Shown one piece after another: positions 9,318 through 23,236 of a stretch of DNA of 64,000 bases. Under the pieces are notes generated by a model. It was given only the letters and a program-made list of their open reading frames with translations, was not told the origin of the DNA and did not search any database. Position numbers and translations under genes: made by a program. Position 1 is the stretch's first letter. Each line of letters begins with the position of its first letter. The stretch lies in contig PYIU01000009.1 of NCBI GenBank assembly GCA_003415625.1, positions 1,178,001-1,242,000 on the forward strand. The letters run 5' to 3'. Source of the DNA: Aquanectria penicillioides. Lineage: Eukaryota; Ascomycota; Sordariomycetes; Hypocreales; Nectriaceae.

Positions 9318-12300
9318 CTTGAAGGAAAGGCTGGAGTTGGAGGCGATGAGGGAGAGTTGCCGATTGGTATTGGTGACGGGAGAGGTAACAAGGAGAGAGA
9401 GACACGGCTCCTTTTAAGTCTATGCTCAACTACCCACCTTGTCTTCCTACCTGCCTATTTTCTTGCTACCTTCCCACCTTCCTACCTTTCCCTGCTTCCG
9501 CCGGTCGGCAGCCACGTTGAGCTCGGTACCGCCGTGCGATCTTTCCAAGACGGGGCGGGTCCGTTCGCCTAGCACGCGGGCAAAATCATCCCGCCGACGG
9601 AATCCTGGCCATGGCATCTTGTCAAACAGGGCAACGGTCATCGAGGCGTGGGATATAGAGTTCCAGGCCAAGTGTATGTCACTAATGCAACAGTGGTCCG
9701 CCAGCCTGGATCCGCTCCCGAAATTACGGTTGTTCCATATAGACTTATCTGATCCCGTCCGGGATCTTGGCCCATTAAGCCATTGGTCTGTTTCCTTGAC
9801 GGGATGGCGCTCGATGACAGTTGTCGCCGCTTGACCCTTGGCTGTCCGGGGGTTGTTGGGCTGTGAATCCTGGTCGCTCCCAAGAAGACTTGAGACCGCC
9901 GCCCATTGCTTTCACGTCTTGGAGGCTTCAAATTCAGCATTGAAGGAGCGCACGCCTTGGAGGATTCAAAACAAGATGATCAAGACCAAACATGGCGTCT
10001 GTTTCTCTCATACGCGCATCTATCTCAGTCTCGCATCGAGAGTTGCAACGCAGCGGACACCGCAAATCTTCAGGTTGCATGAAGATCACCGTGAGCACCC
10101 GATTCGAATGTATTTCATCCCATCTCTGACCGATCTCGGTTGGGGCCCGTCGCCGGCACTTCATCCCTGTTGATTGCGTAAGTGCATTAAGGTGGTTTCA
10201 CGCCTGATCCGACTAAACCGCTAGTTGTTAAGCTTAATCAGGAAGCCAGACCAGGAAGAGTCATTTTGAAGCAGCCCATCTGGTGAGAATGTACCTGGGC
10301 TTCGGCCTGATTCTAGGTTTGCCATCCCCACGCATCAACAAGGGTCCCTTTGCCGCCCCATGATCACTCATGCTCACATAACTGCCAAGGTAACCTCAAG
10401 CGGCGGAGGCTCCAGATTCAGTTCAGGCTGGCTTTCTTTTTTGGGCGTGAGGCGAGCCATCATGGACGCATCTGAGGTCCCTGCGGCCAGGCACAAGCCT
10501 GTTTTGTTTGCCATTGGTGCCAGTCTCAAGCGTGTTTCACGACTAAGGCCAAGGGAGATTGTCGATGGGAATCCTCTAGAAATCACTCACAAATCATCCC
10601 AGCAGTCCTGCGCCAATCATACGCCTTAACGCTCATCATCCTGGAGTATTCTCCGTTTGTTGGCAGGAATAATTTCACCTTGCACCACCTACGCACCACC
10701 CTCAACTGGAGCGGCACATGTGCCATAATGTGCTATAGTCTGCTCCTCCCGTCGGGGTGGCTGAATCTTGAAGATCTTGGATCTGTTGCACCACGCGTCC
10801 ATGTGGCTTAGGAAGATGTTGAGCACAAGCTAAGTCTTGGCAACCATAACCTAAAGTCTTTTTTTGCCACACGTCACCTACAGCACCGAGTCGGCGATGC
10901 CACATCGTGACATCAACGTTGAGCTTGGCTATCTACGGTTCCGGGATCGGCATCCACATTTGCCCCGATACTCCCTCAATTCTCCATTTCTCCCACTTTT
11001 ACAGCTATTATTTGCCTCATTATATCGAAAGATGCTGACCAAAAAAATTAATGGGTCCAATCTGACTCTCGGGCCATGTCAGTCCTTCTAGTGCGATGCC
11101 GCCAGCGTACGACGATCGACAAGATTGAAAGGCTGGACAAAAGCTCAAGAGATGGCTATCTTGGACAATTCACTCCATCATGCCAAGCATGTGGCAACAA
11201 ACATTAGTAGAGCTTGAGAGCGCCAACACGCTTAGTTAAGCTCCCACTCTTGTACAGGGTTTCTAAGCTTCACTGCCCCTTCCAGTCCCTCTGCCCGTGC
11301 CTCAAAGAGCCCCAACTCCACCGAGTGGATCAATAAGCTTACCGCGCGGTGTCTCGTCAAGGAGTGGAATTTGACCCTCAAATTTCGAACCAGGCACAGT
11401 CCCTTCACGCCCATGCTCTCCAAGCTAGAATCAAGCGACGGTAGGGCTTCGGCAAGAATCTTCATCCAACCTTTATAAAAATTGAGGTTCATCCCCATTG
11501 TAATTGAGTCTACCAAGATGACTTTACAATGCGTTGCCGGTTTTGATCCACGCAAACGGGTTCACTGTCATTGTATCTGACACCCACAATCAGAGGTATA
11601 TTCGGCATCGTCATCCCCCTTCGCTATCTTCATGGGTTATGCGTCAGTGATTGATGAAGGACACAATTCAGCTGGGGCTTGCCATTCCAATTGGGAGTCA
11701 ATCACTCGCCTAATAATAGATCAATCACGCCTGGGTCAAGCCTATTCTTGTCAGCTGTTTTATCCAAGCCTCGATCGCTCGAAACCGGAAAGTGTTGTAG
11801 CAAATTGATGACATCCACAACCCCAATGCAGAGCTCGTAAATAGCAGTATCCCATTGATCATCACCTTGGCCAGCTTTGGATGGGCAAGGGACAATGCCC
11901 AGACAGTAACCACACTAACAATGGGAAGCAGATAGGCAATGTTGTTGGTTAGTGTGACAGAAATCAATCCAAACTGTCCAGGACGTCACAAATTGAAAAC
12001 CATAGGCTAATATGCCAGGGGGATAATCCGGCGGGGTATCTTGGCAATTGCTTCGGCTATACTACCATGTATCAGGTGATGTTCCGTCATCAACTTCAGG
12101 GTTTAAATGCCGGCAAAATTTGGGAAAATTGTTAATCTCATGCCATGTCTGAAATCACCGGGTGTTTACCAACTCATCGTGGTTTTTCCAACGAGTCTTC
12201 GCAAGCGCTGATCAATTTCTAAACAACGTGGGATGGTTGGTAATATTGTTGCTACCATGGCTTCCCATTTATAGATCATGGAGCAAAAGTCAATCGGAAA

Positions 12301-13274
12301 TGGCAAGGCTAGCCATGCCTATGGAACTTGTCGTAAATGACCGAATATTTTCTTTAAGAAAAAATACGACGTTAGGCGTGTTACAAGGGAATTGCCAATG
12401 GGCTGGACCTGACCCCAGACTCTTGCTTCTGCTGATGAGGGTCTGGACGAACACCAGCTGTGGATCCAGCCGCCAGGGATCCTGACCTGTCAAATAACCC
12501 GTCAAGAAGAGCCGAATGGTTTTTTTGAGTAGATTCCTTCTGGATGGATATGTGCCTGGTTTCTTTCTTCTCTTCAATATTTTTTACCCTCAGACTTCAC
12601 TCTCTCTGCCGTTCTCTGTGGTTTGCCTTGGATAAACATGCTCCTTTTCCTTTCACTAACCTCGGCGAAAGCCCATGTTCTGCGGTGGGGCTTAATTAAT
12701 CGCCATGCACAACATACTCGTGGCGGGCATATGCAATGCATTCTGCAGACGAAAGGAAGGAAACTAACATAAGCTCGGGAGCTAGAAAATCAAGGCTCAG
12801 ATGTTAGATGCAACAACAGAAGAACGAAAGTCTGCGGTTAGATCGGAATGAGACAAGGGTAGTTCTTGAAGGGTAATAAGACCCGGTATATACCGCTCTT
12901 CCCCTTGACCGTGAGCTGGGGAGACAGCACTACCGACCATCATGAGTCCTAAACTAGTACTGATTGAAAAGCTTGAATGAATCGCTCTACGAATTTTAGA
13001 CGTTCAACCAGCCGAAAGGAGTAAATGAATGTCCAACTTCGGTTACCAATTGCAAAGGCAGAGCTTGTGATCGACGGTGTGGCGGAAAGTGGGGCGGGTT
13101 GCCGGGCAACATGGCCAAACACGGCACCACACAACAAAGGCAGCTGCCCAGAGCCGACTCACGGGATTTCATCCTCATCAACATCACATCGCCATGTGTA
13201 AAAACTGAATTCTTGCCAACTTTCTTCCTACTAACCTACCAACCATTTACACAGCAAAACCACACACCAAAATC
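9318..13274. other. 4-kb spacer without a supported gene
   Basis: It lies between the divergent starts of the dehydrogenase and the BRCT gene. The first 180 bases are a pyrimidine-rich leader with TTCC-type tracts. A minus-strand frame at 11725-11967 (80 residues) has two hydrophobic stretches, and another at 11232-11555 (107 residues) lies just downstream of it, but neither has a recognisable domain, good splice partners or a family I know. The rest shows only short accidental frames. Confidence 0.45.
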
Positions 13275-16200
13275 ATGGAGTCGCCGCCCAAGAGAATGAC
13301 GCGTGCGCGCGCCGCGGCCAAGGCCACTGAGGGCACCGTGAAAACCACCAAAATCGTCACAGCCGCTGCCCGTGCAAGGAGCACAGTAACAGCCAGCACA
13401 AAGAGCACCGCCGCCAAGAGAAAAACAAGAGCAGATGAGAACGAGGAAGATGAGCTAGAGCAGCGTGAAGTCCCAGTCACAAGAAGACCACGCGGCCGGC
13501 CAAAGAAGGTGGAGGAGCCTGCAGAAGCGGAGGCCCCTGCTAAGGCCACACGGGCCCGGGTTGTGAGAAAGACCACCACCACAGATGCCCCCACAGAGGA
13601 GCCAGCACCAGCCAAGGCAACTCGGGGGCGTCCCAGGAAAGCTGTCGCAGCAACACCGGCTGGGGCTACCTCAGAGCCGGCCAAGAAGCCCACAAGAGCA
13701 CGAGCTCCCACCACATCCAGAACAACCATCGCGGAAAGACCTACCGTGAAGAAGAGCGTCAAGTTCCAGGAACCTGACAAGGAGAACATTGAACCTGCCA
13801 TTGAGCCCCAGGAGACTGCGCGAACCGGGCTCCGCGGCCGGCCAGCCAAGCGTGGTGCGGCCGTCGGCGCGCGAACAACCAGAGCCGCGGTAAGAACCGC
13901 AACGACCGACAAAAAGCCCCTAAGCCCTAAGAAGATGACCCAGATGCCCCTTTCGAAAGACGATTCCGAAGATGAGCTCGCCGGCGACTCCACGCCGGTT
14001 AAGCCGATGATGAAGAGCCCCATCAAGCCGCCAACCGCAAAGAAAGAGCCCACAGCCACCGAGGAGGAGCCTATCGAGGCAACCGCCGAAGTCGATACTG
14101 TGTTGAATCCCCCAGACCTTGGCACTTCCGTGCTGGCGTCTCCAGCTAGGCGAATGCCCTCGTCCCCATTCAAAGACACAATGAAGTCTCCTGCACGGAG
14201 GATTGGCCCTGTGCCATTGCCAGGATCCACAATGAAGCCATCTGGAGGCATCACATCGCAGGGTGGTAACGTCACTTCTTTCAAGACTTCCCTGCTGCAG
14301 TCGGCTGCCAAGCGACCATCATCCCCCATCAAGGGCTTGAACTTTGGAAACCCTTCAACATCTCATCAATCTCAGTCGGCGATGAAGGCATCGCTGCTCC
14401 AGTCACCCGCTAAGAGATCTTTCCCTGGAATGATGCCTCTGACCGAGCCCCGCCAACGAGATTTGTCTACTCTGGGCGCCCCACCTACCATGAAGCCTCT
14501 TGTTTTGGCTTCTCCTACTCCCGCCAACTCTGCACGTTCATCTGATAAGCTCATGATGGAAGACCAGTTTGAGGAGAGTGAGGATGAAGTCGAGGATGAT
14601 CCATTCTCGGAGCCCATCGAGAGCCTTCAGTTCCCCGGTCGCTTGTCTGCCGTTCTTCCCCGCCATGCTGATCCAGTCCTGAAGAAGGATATGGGCATTG
14701 TTGACGAACCCAAGGTCCAGCAAGCGTCGCAGGAGGTGTCTGTTCCCGAGACCGAACAGGTCATCGAGGAAAGTCAAGAAGATGTCATCGAAGTCGGAGG
14801 CCAGGCTGTCGAGAAGCTTGCCGAGGAGACCAACGATGTAATGGCTATCGATGAGCTTGCTGCAGAGTTAGAGGATGATGTTGAAGAGTGCAAGTCAGCC
14901 GGTTCCAGCCCATCTCAGTCACCCGTTCAGGCTGAGAACCCCGTGTTCCAGCTCAGACAAAAGGACACTGACCCGTACCACAACATGGACTCCGATTCAG
15001 AGGACGAGATGGAGCCTCGCAGGCAGCTAGCTCCCACCACCCCAACACCTTTTGCCACCAAGACTCCCAAGACTCAGGGTACTCAAGCCAAGACTTCTCG
15101 AGCCTCCCTAGGAGGTTTCACTGCTCTGGCCGAGCGCTTTGGTTCTTGGTCAGCCGCCAGCCCCATCAAGATGGCCCCTCTTGCCTCAACTGGCGCAGGG
15201 GCCGCTCAGGATCTGTCTTCGGTGTCCTCAGTCCAAGCGTCTCCTCACTACTTTGACGATGAGATGTCGATCCGCCCCAACCCTGCCGCGGAGGCTCTCT
15301 CTGAGAAGCAAGGAGACGAAGTTGAGGAGCCTTCGTTCGACGACCTCATGGTCACCGAGGACGACGTTGCCTTGGCTCAAGAAGCAGACGAAATGTCCTT
15401 GATGGAGCCTGGGATGCTGGAGGGAGTTGCCAATTGCAATGCCTTTGACGACACCCTCTCCGATGCCAGCCAGGAGTATGGGGATGAGAACGAGCTGCCT
15501 GTTGACCCTGCCATTTCCAACTCGCACTCCCTCGCCCCTGTGACCCCCTACGCCCAGTCATGAAGACCTTCAACACGACTACCAAGGTCCCACTGAAGCC
15601 GGCGGACGATTCGACTCCTAGCCCTCTCAAGAAACGTAGCTTCACAGCCTCTCGCGTTGCACCTAGGCGGCCATCTGGACCCAGCAGGAATGCTACAGTC
15701 ATTTCATACTCTCCTATGAAGGAGAGGAAGAGCCTGCCCGTCACCACCGTGGAGCTTGCTTCCGCCCCGGCCACGCCTGGTCCTATTACCCCATCCAAGG
15801 CTGATCTCTGGTCCTCCATGGGCACCCCCGCCCGCACTCCGCGCCGGGACGTCGACCCTGCCCTGCTTCGTGGTGCCGTTGTGTTTGTGGATGTGCACAC
15901 TAGCGAGGGCGCTGATGCCAGCAGCATCTTTGTGGAGCTTCTGACTCAGATGGGTGCCAAATGCCTCAAGACATGGACCTGGAACCCCAGTGGTGCCGGT
16001 GAAGTCTCTTCCAGCAAGGTTGGAATTACGCATATCGTGTTCAAGGATGGTGGCAAGCGGACACTCGAAAAGGTTCGCCAAACCAATGGCGTCGTCCAAT
16101 GTGTCGGCGTCAGTTGGGTGCTTGAGTAAGTAATTCGGTTCATCTTCAATGGTACCCTAAACTAACTTGGAATAGTTGCGAACGTGAGAATGAATGGCTA

Positions 16201-16740
16201 GACGAAGCTCCTTACTACATCGACACCAAGATCGTTCCCCGCGGTGGTGCCCGCCGCCGCAAGAGCATGGAGCCCAAGGCCTTGGCGAACATGAACGGCA
16301 CTCTGGTCAGCAGCCCAGTCAAGGGCTCTCGAACCGTTTCCGGCACCCCCATCACCCCCAAGAACCGACGTGAGAGTTCCAACTGGGTGTACACTCCTTC
16401 GGAACGGGATGATGAGGACATCAATGATCCCGAATGGGACAACATGGTGCTCACTCCCGTCCCCAAGACTCCCGCTCCGGATGCCGTCGCTCGATATGCC
16501 GCCAACCTTGGCCCGGAGACGCCCTCTAGTGAGGATGAGGACTTCGACGACTCTCCTACAAAGGAGAACATGCTTACGCGAACCTGCCCGCCTAAGCAGA
16601 ACGCCTTCCGTGATATGGGCGCAGGTGTCTTGAGTCCTGAGAAGGATGAGCAGGTGCTCTTGAGACTCATGGCGGCGCGCCGCAAGAGTCTTCAGTTTGC
16701 CCCCAAGATTGGCAGCCCTTTGGCTCGCGCCTGGAAATAA
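13275..16740 (+). CDS. AT-hook protein with C-terminal microcephalin-like BRCT domain (frame break at 15544-15548)
   Basis: About 1138 residues if one frame break is bridged. The N-terminal 200 residues are very basic with three AT-hook cores (RPRGRPKK at 71-78, RGRPRK at 117-122, RGRPAKRG at 187-194), then a long acidic, Ser/Pro-rich, disordered middle. At about residues 862-965 comes a BRCT domain (LLRGAVVFVDVHTSEG, then MGAKCLKTWTW, ITHIVFKDG, CVGVSWVL), whose pattern is close to the first BRCT of microcephalin (MCPH1). The intron at 16126-16175 (GTAAGT, ACTAAC branch) separates the BRCT's final tryptophan helix from DCERENEWL. The first frame stops at 15561; the second frame covers this position and continues without a gap in sense. 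One extra C in the C5 run at 15544-15548 joins them (VTP then LRPVMKTFN). Expected role: chromatin-bound DNA-damage or chromosome-condensation factor, by inference only. Confidence 0.8.
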
Positions 16741-17412
16741 GCGACATTGAGCGTTGTGAATTATTGGGATACTTGTGCATGGATTAACATTTTAAGGGGT
16801 GTGTTTTTGTTTTATTTCAGACCCTGCCGGATGTGCAGGCAGCAAACACTCGTTTCGGGAATCGGATACATGAAACGAGGGCATACAGGACGGTTGGGTG
16901 CTTGGCGTTACACTGGAGAATGGTTAAATTTGGAATTTTGTAGGGATACCGAGATTGCGAAACTGGGAAGTTCGCTCATCCATAAGACTATTGTAATAGC
17001 CCCACGGGTGCTTCGAAGAATTGCAAGTCTGTCAATGGTGAATGCTGAATGTTGAAATGTATATTTTATTGGTTGATCTCGTCCATAACTCAATACTTGT
17101 GATGTTGAGTACGGAGGGATCTATGACTTATGACCGCTTTGCTGTGGTTGCTCCCAAGCCCAGTAGGTGTCTATAACCTGTCGCATATCTCATGTCTGAT
17201 GCATGTATAGGTGCATCTTGTCGAATGGTTTGTCAAGGGTGGAAATGGTCCCAGCCGATGTTGGATGCAGAGTATCGCTCCTCCCAGAGCGTTCCATGCT
17301 GCATCTTGGCCACCCAGAAGCCACTCTTAATCTTGTCTGTATTTATTTTTCCCTCCGTTTTTGTTCTCTCTGCCGTTGCCAATTTCCCCTTCTCGCGTGT
17401 CCCGTAGATCGT
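16741..17412. other. Convergent 3' spacer
   Basis: About 670 bases between convergent genes, containing both 3' untranslated regions. A TATTTTATTG stretch near 17060 could be part of a polyadenylation signal. Nothing else is evident. Confidence 0.5.
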
Positions 17413-17742
17413 CTAGGCGTTGATGAATGCGCGCATGGCCTTGACAGCGTCACCCTCGTGGCTCTTAAGCAGCTCGGTGGCCTTGGGCTTGGTCAGGTCA
17501 AGCTCATCGACGAGCAGGGCGACGTCGGCGGCATCGACCTTGACGTTCTTGGTGGACGAGGCGGCGGCCTTGGGGGCGCCGCCGCCGCCGCCGCCGAGGG
17601 CCTTCATGGCCTTGCTAACGGCATCGTGGTCGACGTTGTGGGAGCCGGCCGACTCGTCGGCGTCGAGGCTGGCGAGGGCGGAGGCGGCCTTGCGGTCCTC
17701 GGCGGACTTGGCGGTGGTCTGGTTCTCGTCTTCGGCGGCCAT
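17413..17742 (-). CDS. HYPK-like UBA-domain protein (NatA-associated)
   Basis: A single-exon protein of 109 residues. The N-terminus is acidic and Ala/Ser-rich, with EDRKAASALASL; a Gly/Ala linker (six glycines around 50-55) follows; and the last 45 residues (KNVKVDAADVALLVDELDL and onward to MRAFINA) form a three-helix UBA domain of the type shared by the nascent-polypeptide-associated complex alpha subunit and HYPK. There is no NAC domain, and the length fits HYPK of filamentous fungi. HYPK binds the Naa15 subunit of the ribosome-bound NatA N-terminal acetyltransferase and modulates its activity. Residues 1-40 would be expected to wrap around NatA. Confidence is high for the UBA domain and moderate for the orthology. 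The gene diverges from DAHP synthase. Confidence 0.75.
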   Translation of the reverse strand: MAAEDENQTTAKSAEDRKAASALASLDADESAGSHNVDHDAVSKAMKALGGGGGGAPKAAASSTKNVKVDAADVALLVDELDLTKPKATELLKSHEGDAVKAMRAFINA

Positions 17743-18733
17743 TTTGGAGGCTTTTGTGAGGGGCAGCGAGGGGGCGGCTGTGGTGGAGGTTGTGGTTGAG
17801 ATTGAGAGGTGAGGTTGATATCAAAGCTAGTTGGCAGATGTTTGAGATGTGGGGGTTGGAGGGGCTCTCTAGCCACGGGTGGAGGGGTAGATTTTTGTGG
17901 GTGGTACAGGGTAGGTGACTTGACTGATCGTCGACGATGGATTTTTGTAACAATGACGTATCCGTTTTGTTTATGCGTCAATGAGGGGAGGTTCTAGTTG
18001 ATTCAGATCTGGGAGAATGTAAGTTACTCCTTTCAGTGTAAAATGATTGCATCCTTCGTTGTCACGTCGAGCATCTCTAGGTCAGGGTTGATGTTGGTCA
18101 CGATTTTGGCAACAACGTTGATCTCCGTGGGTCGAATTCCAGGCACAGGTGCTAAGCAAATCTAACGGTTTCTTATATTCGGCAGCAAATACTCACAGCT
18201 TCACTCAACCTAGCGCCTTTATTCCGCGGGCTGTCTTCCGCTTGGCTCTGCTAACCCCAGATATCGCTGGACCATGGGCACTTACACCGATGCCAACCAC
18301 CCCGCAAACCCCTGCGCATACCATCGGCTCTTGATTCGCCAATTGGGCTTTGGCTCTCAGGTCATCAAAATTCACTACGCCGGCTTCCAGCAATTTGTGC
18401 AGGGCGGGCCAGCTTCCCTGCCCGTATTTCTTTGTTCAAGCTGGCAACTTTTTAACCGTGACTCACTCAGGACCTCACCACACTGTATCCCCTTTCTCCC
18501 GGGCAACAGGAGAAAAGTCACACCATTTACCTTTACTCTGGACCCAGCTCCTTTATTTTTTTTTATCATCTTCCTCGTCCTGCACCTTATCCCTTTTGCT
18601 TTCTCTCCTCTTGCAATTCCCCTAAGCAAGAAGCCATCTCTGAGGCCGGCCCCACCACGTAGCTTCTTGCTGCCCCTCATAGCTTTGGCGGTTTACACGA
18701 ACACCTCCGTGTTCATCCTCGCAAGACCGCATC
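17743..18733. other. Divergent promoter region, HYPK / DAHP synthase
   Basis: About 990 bases shared by two divergent starts. It includes a perfect TGACTCA at 18459-18465 and a pyrimidine-rich tract at 18540-18620 just upstream of the DAHP synthase start, typical of fungal promoters. No frame in it is supported. Confidence 0.6.
18459..18465. promoter_or_regulatory. Gcn4/Cpc1-type site (TGACTCA) upstream of DAHP synthase
   Basis: A perfect palindromic bZIP site 275 bases before the DAHP synthase start codon. General amino-acid control factors (Gcn4 in yeast, Cpc1/CpcA in filamentous fungi) bind this sequence and induce aromatic amino-acid genes on starvation. The heptamer can also occur by chance; its place before an amino-acid biosynthetic gene is what supports the call. 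Confidence 0.6.
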
Positions 18734-20145
18734 ATGGCTTCCTTGCCTTCTGAGCCGTGGGCCCCTAATTCCTGGCGCGCAAAGCCCATCAAGCAGTCCC
18801 CCACTTACGAAGAGCCCGAGAAGCTCGCTGCTGCTGTGGACGAGCTCACAAACCTCCCGCCTCTGGTCCACCCTAATGAGATCATCGCCCTCAAGGCCCA
18901 CCTCCGCGATGTTGCACTGGGAAATGCTTTCCTCCTCCAGGGCGGCGACTGTGCCGAGCTGTTTGACTACTGCCGGCAGGGTCCCATCGAGTCCAAGCTC
19001 AAGCTCCTCCTGCAGATGAGCGTCGTCCTCATTTGGGGCATGAACAAGCGGGTTGTTCGCATCGGACGCATGGCGGGACAGTACGCGAAGCCGCGGTCGA
19101 GTCCCACCGAGATTGTGGATGGCAAGGAGCTCCCCAGCTTCCGAGGAGACATCCTCAACGGGTTCCGGGTCGAGGACCGTGAAATCGACCCGAACCGGCT
19201 CGTCAAGGCTTACCACCACTCTGCGGCGACACTCAACTACATTCGCGCCTCCATCGCCTCTGGCATCGCCGACTTGCACCGGCCGTTGGACTGGGGCTCG
19301 GCCATGTGCGTGACCCGGCGCTCAAGGCCAAGTACTCGACCATCGCCTCGAGCATCCAGCAGACGCTGCGCTTCCTGCAGACCATCAACGCCCGCCCCGG
19401 CGAGCTGGAGTCGGTCGAGCTCTTCACCAGCCACGAGGGCCTCCTCCTCGAGTACGAGCAGGCCTTGACCCGGCTCCTCGAGAAGCCGGCCGCGGAGGGC
19501 CGCTACAGCCCCACCCCGACCGACGGCGGCCGCAAGGAGTACTACGACACCTCGGCGCACTTTGTTTGGATCGGCGACCGCACGCGGCAGCTGGACCACG
19601 CGCACGTCGAGTTCTTCCGCGGCATCGCCAACCCCATCGGCGTCAAGGTCGGCCCTACGACGCCCACGGCCGACCTGCTCGACCTGCTGCGCACCCTGAA
19701 CCCGGACCGCGAGCCCGGCAAGATCACCCTCATCACGCGGTACGGCGCCTCGCGCGTGCGGGACCTGCTGCCGCAGCACATCCGCGCCGTCGAGGACTCC
19801 GAGTACCGTCGCTGCGTCGTCTGGCAGTGCGACCCCATGCACGGCAACACCCTGTCCACCGAGACGGGCATCAAGACGCGCCGCTTCGGCGACATCTACC
19901 GCGAGCTGCAGGAGTCGCTGCGCATCCACAAGGAGGAGGGCAGCTACCTTGGCGGTGTGCACCTGGAGTTGACGGGCGATGCGGTGACCGAGTGTCTGGG
20001 CGGGAGTGAGGGGCTAGATGAGGATGACCTGTCAACCAACTACACTAGTTTCTGCGACCCGCGGTTGAACGAGAAGCAGGCCCTCGAACTTGCCTTTTTG
20101 ATTGCCGATCATTTCTCCCAGGAGCAGAGAAAGTTGACAGTATGA
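18734..20145 (+). CDS. Class II (plant-type) DAHP synthase (frame break at 19293-19296)
   Basis: 3-Deoxy-D-arabino-heptulosonate 7-phosphate synthase joins phosphoenolpyruvate and erythrose 4-phosphate as the first step of the shikimate pathway. The protein would have about 470 residues in one exon. Class II motifs are in order: QGGDCAELF (metal-ligand Cys73), VRIGRMAGQYAKPRSSPTE, WIGDRTRQLDHAHVEFFRG, NPIGVKVGP, WQCDPMHGNT, GGVHLELTGDAVTEC and CDPRLNEKQALELAF. This class is known from plants, many bacteria and filamentous fungi such as Neurospora, beside the yeast-like class I enzymes. The frame shifts between DWGS and HVRDPALK; one extra G in the G4 run at 19293-19296 gives DWGLGHVRDP, the family's usual sequence. 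Codon third positions are strongly GC-biased from 19300 to 20000. A Cpc1-type site lies upstream. Apart from the frame break the enzyme looks complete. Confidence 0.9.
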
Positions 20146-20573
20146 GGGTTCTAAGGGGGATTATTGTTACGAAATGAAGGGGAAAAGGACTATGCGAATC
20201 CTTTCCGATAGTTGTCAAAAATCTGTCAAAAAGTCGGCCGAGGGCAGGTGGACAATACGGATAAAACAGAACAAAGGAGCACACGAAAAATTAGGTTGAT
20301 AACAAGGGATCTTATCAAGGAGTGTCTTGCGAGCAAAAGAGAATATATATATACCACGTTGGTCGTTGAATCATCAATCCTTCTCCTAACGTCATTCGCT
20401 TGACGGCGCAAGTCGGATCACATCGCCTTGGCTGCTCAGCAGCTCCCCTCGCAAGGCGTACTTCTTTGTCCCAACAGTGGCTTCCGACCTGTCTGTTCCA
20501 TGTCCTCCAACTCTGTCAAATCACGCCTAGAAATAAATCACATTCGGCTCCATTTTCTCCCGAAACCGCACCA
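20146..20573. other. Convergent 3' spacer
   Basis: About 430 bases between convergent genes, holding both 3' untranslated regions; a TATATATA stretch lies near 20344. Nothing else is seen. Confidence 0.5.

Positions 20574-23236
<2,663 letters not shown>

Noticed and set aside
13247..14332. A 361-residue minus-strand frame opposite the N-terminal half of the BRCT gene
   Set aside because: Val/Ser/Gly-rich shadow of Lys/Pro/Thr-rich sense codons, with no domain.
15476..15557. An 82-nt GTATGG...CCCAG intron to explain the break in the BRCT gene
   Set aside because: It leads into the wrong frame after the acceptor; adding one C to a C5 run fits both sides.
17203..17799. A 198-residue Gly-rich + strand frame over HYPK
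   Set aside because: It is antisense to the conserved UBA protein and of low complexity.
19237..19962. A 241-residue antisense frame and a 147-residue + strand frame inside DAHP synthase
   Set aside because: Strong GC bias at third codon positions opens the other frames; the conserved protein is fully explained by the main frame.
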